This document shows, in pieces, positions 7,667 to 11,419 of a stretch of 11,419 nucleotides of DNA (the stretch's first letter is position 1; every line of letters starts with the position of its first letter). Source of the DNA: Bacteroidales bacterium UBA3382 (GTDB taxonomy: Bacteria; Bacteroidota; Bacteroidia; Bacteroidales; UBA932). Both the position numbers and the translations under genes were made by a program. Location: positions 1 to 11,419 of the forward strand of contig DEPW01000108.1 in assembly GCA_002358965.1 (NCBI GenBank). The letters are read 5' to 3'. The notes beneath the pieces were generated by a model. That model had not been told where the DNA came from. It searched no databases and worked only from the letters and a program-made list of their open reading frames with translations.

Positions 7667-7702
7667 AAAAAAAGGAGGCAATCCAAAGATTCGGAAGCCT
7701 CC
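7667..7702 (-). terminator. Intrinsic terminator-like hairpin between clpP and clpX
   Basis: Read on the minus strand, GGAGGC (complement of 7697-7702) pairs with GCCTCC (complement of 7674-7679), and is followed at once by seven T residues (complement of 7667-7673). Inside, TCC and GGA can add three more pairs across a small internal loop, leaving a loop of about 8 nt. A stem directly followed by a U7 run is the classical shape of an intrinsic terminator. It starts 10 nt after the clpP stop codon, and the T run ends 6 nt before the clpX ATG, so it lies between two genes normally expressed together. Confidence 0.6.
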
Positions 7703-7712
7703 GGTATTAAAA

Positions 7713-8378
7713 TTATTTCTTCTTAATCAATATTTCGTCAATCATTCCGTAATCGAGAGCTTCCTGCGAGGTCATCCAGAAGTCGCGGTCGCCATCGGCC
7801 GTAATCTTCTTGATCGTCTGCCCGGTGTGTTCGGACAATATCTTGTAAAGCTCATGCTTTGTCTTGGCCATTTCGCGTGCCGCGATCTCGATGTCCGAAG
7901 CCTGGCCCCGGGCTCCTCCCAAAGGCTGGTGTATCATGGTACGCGAATGAGGCAGCGCATACCTCTTCCCTTTCGCTCCGGCGCACAGCAGCACGGAAGC
8001 CATGCTCGCGCACATCGCCGTATTGATGGTTGCCACATCCGAACGGATCAGCTGCATGGTATCGTATATTCCGAGACCGCTGCTGACCGCCCCTCCGGGA
8101 GAGTTGATATACAACTGTATGTCGGAGGAGTCGTTCGAATCCAGAAAGAGCAGCTGCGCCTGTATGATATTGGCGACATCGTCGTATATCGGCACGCCCA
8201 GAAATATGATCCTGTCCATCATCAGGCGGCTGAACACATCCATCTGTGCGACATTCAGCTTGCGTTCCTCTATGATTGTCGGATTGATGTAATCGTCCAC
8301 ATGGGAACGGTAGCTGTCCAATGTAAGCGAACTGATACCAAGGCGGGCCCTGGCGTATTTCTCAAATTCGTTTTTCAT
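7713..8378 (-). CDS. clpP: ATP-dependent Clp protease proteolytic subunit ClpP
   Basis: This 221-residue serine peptidase forms the two-ring barrel that cuts proteins fed by ClpX. The catalytic triad is visible: Ser125 in MCASMAS, His150 in SRTMIHQP and Asp199 in GDRDFWMT. Other family marks are IYINSPGG-like LYINSPGGAVSSGLG (89-103), the handle region GQASDIEIAAREM (158-170) and the C-terminal EALDYGMIDEIL. The N-terminal stretch of about 20-25 residues before INPTIIEERKLNV is the usual Bacteroidota form and may include a processed propeptide. The ATG at 8376-8378 follows the tig stop by only 2 nt, so the two are surely cotranscribed and probably translationally coupled. The stop at 7713-7715 is followed 10 nt later by the hairpin described between clpP and clpX. 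Confidence 0.97.
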   Translation of the reverse strand: MKNEFEKYARARLGISSLTLDSYRSHVDDYINPTIIEERKLNVAQMDVFSRLMMDRIIFLGVPIYDDVANIIQAQLLFLDSNDSSDIQLYINSPGGAVSSGLGIYDTMQLIRSDVATINTAMCASMASVLLCAGAKGKRYALPHSRTMIHQPLGGARGQASDIEIAAREMAKTKHELYKILSEHTGQTIKKITADGDRDFWMTSQEALDYGMIDEILIKKK

Positions 8379-8380
8379 GA

Positions 8381-9700
8381 TCAGCCGTTGAGTTCACGCA
8401 GTTTTTCTATGGTAATATCCTCGTTTTTAAGGGTGATGCGCTCTTTGAGAGCCGCGATGCATTTGTCGTCTTCGGTCTTCTCGTAGATGCGCGGAGCCTC
8501 TTTTTCCTGGGCAAGCATCTGCTCTGCGAATTTTCCCAACTGCTCGTCCGGAGCATAGTTGATGCCGTAAAGGGAGAACTGGTACGCCGCGAATTCCTTG
8601 GCGGTAGCCAGAAGGTCTTCCCTGTTCACCTTGATGTCGTATTTCTTCATGAAATGGCCGCGGAGCAATTGCCAGCGGTAATCCTTGAGGAAGAGATCGA
8701 ATTCCTTCTCTATGTCTTCCATGGTGAATTTGCCGTCATTCGCATAATATATCCACCTCTTCATGAAGTTTTCAGGAAGGCTGATCGCCGCCTTTGCAAG
8801 CAGATATTCCTTCAAATCGAGCATGAACCTGAAATCGCGTTCACGGTCGTATTCGTCACGAAGCCTCTGCTCTATCCTGGCATCGAAATCCGCCTCGCTC
8901 TTGACTGCATCCTTGCCGAAAATCCTGTCGAATGTTTCCTGATCGGCCTTTGCAGGGACGAAATGCTTGATTTCCTTGACGGTCATCTTGAATACCGGAT
9001 CCATCTTTGCGAGCTCTTCTTTGGAAAGCTTGAGCATGGAAGCGCGGTCGGTCTCGTTTTCGAACCATGCATTGACATCCACTTCCAGAGTCTCGCCCGC
9101 TTTCTTTCCTGCGATTTCCTTCTTGCCCGCTTCGGAAATGTTCCTTACTGCGACATAAGTGTTCTCCACTTTGGTCTCTCCCTGCTCGAAATCGGCAGTG
9201 AAGAAGTCATCGGCCGAAACCGTCCCGGCATTCTCCAAAGTACCGTACTGGCTGAGGAGTCCGTTGCGCATGGCCTCTTTCGCATTGTCGTCGACGGTCA
9301 CATTGTAATATGTCACGCTGTCTTCCTTGGAGACCTCAAGATCGATCTTTGGAGTCAGGGCGATATCGAAATCGAATTCGAAATCCTTGTCGGCATCCCA
9401 ATTGATCTCCTTACGGTTCTCCGACGGGAGAGGCTCACCTATGATATCGAGTGAATTGTCCCTTATGTAATCCTGCAATGTCTTGGAGAGCAGATCGTTG
9501 ACCGCCTCGCTGCGTGCCTGCGTCCCGTAAAGCCTGCTTATGAGCGAAACAGGGGCCATACCCTTTCTGAACCCTTTGATATCTGCATTGCGCCTGTACG
9601 CGGAAAGTTTCTTCTTCATGTCGGCCGCATAGTCGGCTTCTTTCATTTCTACACTCAATGCTATGTTGAGTTCGTCGATTTTGTTGCTTTTTATTTCCAT
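8381..9700 (-). CDS. tig: Trigger factor (ribosome-associated chaperone)
   Basis: This 439-residue protein binds near the ribosomal exit tunnel and shields nascent chains in the cytoplasm. The ribosome-binding domain (about 1-150) carries the signature GFRKGMAP (43-50), matching the canonical GFRxGxxP loop that contacts ribosomal protein uL23. A central region (about 161-247) sits where the FKBP-type prolyl isomerase domain is found. It keeps a GKKAGETLEVDV strand but lacks the usual DFTG start and most of the FKBP active-site pattern, so isomerase activity is doubtful. Residues about 250-439 are the helical chaperone arms, rich in charged heptad-like stretches. The ATG at 9698-9700 gives the standard MEIKSNKIDELN beginning. 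It heads the minus-strand run tig-clpP-clpX, an arrangement widespread in bacteria, and a promoter lies 39-69 nt upstream. The match is clear although this phylum's trigger factors are divergent. Confidence 0.93.
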   Translation of the reverse strand: MEIKSNKIDELNIALSVEMKEADYAADMKKKLSAYRRNADIKGFRKGMAPVSLISRLYGTQARSEAVNDLLSKTLQDYIRDNSLDIIGEPLPSENRKEINWDADKDFEFDFDIALTPKIDLEVSKEDSVTYYNVTVDDNAKEAMRNGLLSQYGTLENAGTVSADDFFTADFEQGETKVENTYVAVRNISEAGKKEIAGKKAGETLEVDVNAWFENETDRASMLKLSKEELAKMDPVFKMTVKEIKHFVPAKADQETFDRIFGKDAVKSEADFDARIEQRLRDEYDRERDFRFMLDLKEYLLAKAAISLPENFMKRWIYYANDGKFTMEDIEKEFDLFLKDYRWQLLRGHFMKKYDIKVNREDLLATAKEFAAYQFSLYGINYAPDEQLGKFAEQMLAQEKEAPRIYEKTEDDKCIAALKERITLKNEDITIEKLRELNG

Positions 9701-9738
9701 AACCTAATTACTTTTTTCAATTTTCGGCAAATAAGTGG

Positions 9739-9769
9739 CAAAGATACTAAAAATGCGTCAAATAACAAT
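9739..9769 (-). promoter_or_regulatory. Bacteroidota-type promoter for the tig-clpP-clpX-dipeptidase-pyrF run
   Basis: Read on the minus strand, TATCTTTG (complement of 9739-9746) matches the -7 consensus TAnnTTTG exactly. The -33 position, 19 nt upstream, holds ATTG (complement of 9766-9769), which keeps the TTG core. Transcription should start near 9731-9734, leaving a short A-rich leader of about 32 nt before the tig ATG. The -33 element directly adjoins the stop codon of the upstream 7TM-HD gene (9770-9772). I saw no intrinsic terminator between that stop and the promoter, so transcripts of the upstream gene may also run into tig. Confidence 0.65.
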
Positions 9770-11419
9770 CTATTTTTGCTGCCTTTTCGGATAAGCTATC
9801 CGCGCATGGTTGATCTGCATGAGATATTCGACCAACACCGACTTCAAAACAGTGACCTCTTTCAGGGAAATCTCTGCGTCGAAAAGCTGCCCGTCGTCTA
9901 CTTTCATGTCGATCACACGGTCTACAAGGTCCTTTACGCTCTGTTCCGAATAGTCTTTCATAGACCTCGACGCCGCCTCGACCGTATCCGCGAACATCAG
10001 TATCACCTGCTCCTTGGTCTTCGGCCTGAACCCGTGGTACTGGAAAGCCGGAGCTTCCGAAGGGTCCCCTCCGTTGTTGATGAATACATTGTAAAAATAT
10101 TCCGTCCTCGTCGTACCGTGGTGCGACAAGATGAAATCGATGACGACCTGCGGAATCTTGTATTTTTTCGCCAAGGCCACGCCGTCGTCGACATGCTTGA
10201 TAATGTCCCTCGCGCTTTCTTCAGGAGTAAGACCGTCGTGATAGTTCACACCGGGAGCGGCGTTCTCCACGAAACACTGGGGATTCACCGTCTTTCCTAT
10301 ATCGTGGTACAGCGCCCCGGTCCTGACAAGCTGCACGTTCGCGCCGATCGCCCTTGCGCAGGCATCGGATATGTTCATTACCTGCAAGGCATGCTGGAAA
10401 GTCCCGGGAGCCTTCTCGGCCATCTGCCTGAGCAGTTTGTTATTGGTATCGGCAAGCTCCACAAGCCTCGAATTGGACACGAGCATGAATATCCTCTCGA
10501 ACAGGAAAACGAGAGGGTAACCTGCAACGCAGAAAAGGCTTGCCAGCCCCAGGTAGAATATGTCCCTGTAATCGCGGTACTGCATCAGGTCCTCGTTCTG
10601 AAGGAAAAGGAAAGCCGTATACGAAAGCGCCAGCGTAATGAAAATGAAAAACGCGTTCACGAATTGCAGCCAGCCACGGTTGAAACGCGAATACGAGACT
10701 ATCGCGACTATCCCCGCGAGCATGTTCATGAAAAACAGCTCCGTACCTTCGGTCGCGATGACGAGCAGCGGCAGAAGCATGACTACATAGAACGGGAAAA
10801 CATAATTCCGCCTGAAGAACGCCAGCATATACAGTGCGAAAAGAGGGAACGGCACGAGCACCATATAGGAACCGTTTCCGCTGCCTGCCAGCAGCTCGAC
10901 AATGAGCGTGCTCATCGCATAAAGCGTCAGCAGGAAAAGATATTGTTTCGAATCCGAGAAAATGCGCTTGTCGACAAACAGTATGACCGAAAAGAAGGCC
11001 AGAAGCGCAAAAAGCAGCAGCAGAGCGTTACCTACGGCTATCAGGGCCGAATTGCCGGTGATCCCCATGTCCGTGAGATACTCCGCCTTGTACGAATCGA
11101 GCAATTGCGCTATTTCCGCCGTCACGATCTCGCCCTCGGAGACGATAAGCTGCCCGGTATATATGATGCCCTTCGTCGGGGATATGTAGCTTGCAGCCTC
11201 CTTGTGTATCATGTCGGTAGTCGACTGGTCGAATATGAGGTTAGGCACCAGATAATCCGACAGGGACATGGCGTCGTAGAGCGAATCCGCATAAGCCTCT
11301 CCGCCTGCCGAGGCAAGCTGGGACCTTACATAGGCCTCCGCGTGCCTGATATCGAAGATGTTCTCCACCGGGACCTCTGCCGCCCTTCTGTCCTTCTGGA
11401 CGAAGACCATCCCGTTCTC
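9770..11419 (-). CDS. pgpH: PgpH-like 7TM-HD cyclic-di-AMP phosphodiesterase, C-terminal part (5' end outside window)
   Basis: The frame is open to the window edge, giving 549 visible residues; the ATG at 11408-11410 is internal (preceded by Glu-Asn-Gly). Numbering from that Met, residues 1-115 are the end of the extracytoplasmic 7TMR-HDED domain. About seven hydrophobic helices follow (roughly 120-146, 156-175, 181-198, 203-219, 224-240, 248-270, 284-308), then a cytoplasmic HD phosphohydrolase domain. Its metal-binding residues are visible: His340 (TFQHAL), His369-Asp370 (YHDIGK), His406 (IIKHVDDG), His430-His431 (LSHHGT) and Asp475 (FADTVEAASR). This is the architecture of PgpH, a membrane enzyme that hydrolyses the second messenger c-di-AMP, known from Listeria and widespread in Bacteroidota. 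The HD domain appears intact. What the outer domain senses is unknown. It is transcribed in the same direction as tig, 69 nt upstream of it, but the tig promoter lies between. Symbol assigned by architecture. Confidence 0.9.
   Translation of the reverse strand, partial: ENGMVFVQKDRRAAEVPVENIFDIRHAEAYVRSQLASAGGEAYADSLYDAMSLSDYLVPNLIFDQSTTDMIHKEAASYISPTKGIIYTGQLIVSEGEIVTAEIAQLLDSYKAEYLTDMGITGNSALIAVGNALLLLFALLAFFSVILFVDKRIFSDSKQYLFLLTLYAMSTLIVELLAGSGNGSYMVLVPFPLFALYMLAFFRRNYVFPFYVVMLLPLLVIATEGTELFFMNMLAGIVAIVSYSRFNRGWLQFVNAFFIFITLALSYTAFLFLQNEDLMQYRDYRDIFYLGLASLFCVAGYPLVFLFERIFMLVSNSRLVELADTNNKLLRQMAEKAPGTFQHALQVMNISDACARAIGANVQLVRTGALYHDIGKTVNPQCFVENAAPGVNYHDGLTPEESARDIIKHVDDGVALAKKYKIPQVVIDFILSHHGTTRTEYFYNVFINNGGDPSEAPAFQYHGFRPKTKEQVILMFADTVEAASRSMKDYSEQSVKDLVDRVIDMKVDDGQLFDAEISLKEVTVLKSVLVEYLMQINHARIAYPKRQQK

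Noticed and set aside
7684..7714. A possible clpX promoter inside the clpP-clpX hairpin (AATCTTTG on the minus strand)
   Set aside because: It has one mismatch to TAnnTTTG and the -33 position holds AATT, not TTTG or TTG, so support is too weak to annotate.
6299..7726. A 475-codon open frame on the plus strand, covering clpX almost completely
   Set aside because: It lies in codon register opposite clpX, so it stays open simply because clpX avoids TTA, CTA and TCA codons. Its translation has no recognisable domain, while clpX has every family motif.
7599..8486. A 295-codon plus-strand frame opposite clpP
   Set aside because: Antisense shadow of clpP with no family resemblance and no promoter.
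8654..9454. A 266-codon plus-strand frame opposite tig
   Set aside because: Antisense shadow of trigger factor; same cause as the frame opposite clpX.

Overview
The window reads as chromosomal core-genome DNA from a member of the Bacteroidota, most likely the order Bacteroidales. Four signs support this: a LptD of the divergent Bacteroidota type; a Rho carrying a very long disordered insert after its Rho_N domain; Bacteroidota-type ClpP and trigger factor sequences; and promoters matching the TTTG / TAnnTTTG pattern used by this phylum instead of -35/-10 boxes. Translation starts lack obvious Shine-Dalgarno sequences, which also fits. I see no mobile elements, tRNA or rRNA genes, CRISPR arrays or phage genes.

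Layout: (1) 1-1802, plus strand, the C-terminal two thirds or so of an LptD-like outer-membrane LPS transport protein, cut by the window edge. (2) 1803-2024, an AT-rich intergenic region with a good Bacteroidota promoter and a leader of about 105 nt for rho. (3) 2025-4061, plus strand, rho. (4) 4085-4130, a hairpin between the convergent units, able to act in both directions. (5) 4162-9700, minus strand, a tightly packed run that reads, in transcription order, tig (trigger factor), clpP, clpX, an M20-family dipeptidase, pyrF. Gaps are 2, 52, 37 and 12 nt, with one promoter upstream of tig. (6) 9770-11419, minus strand, the C-terminal part of a PgpH-like 7TM-HD cyclic-di-AMP phosphodiesterase, cut by the window edge and lying directly upstream of the tig promoter.

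The minus-strand run is centred on protein quality control: trigger factor folds nascent chains, ClpXP degrades tagged or damaged proteins, and a dipeptidase could finish the released peptides. pyrF (UMP synthesis) is probably a positional passenger. Rho, LptD and PgpH are separate housekeeping functions: transcription termination, outer-membrane biogenesis and c-di-AMP turnover.

I found no convincing new multi-gene system. The observations most worth a second look are an apparent intrinsic terminator between clpP and clpX whose U-tract ends 6 nt before the clpX start codon, and the Rho insert, which holds three AT-hook-like motifs and a glutamine-rich tract.
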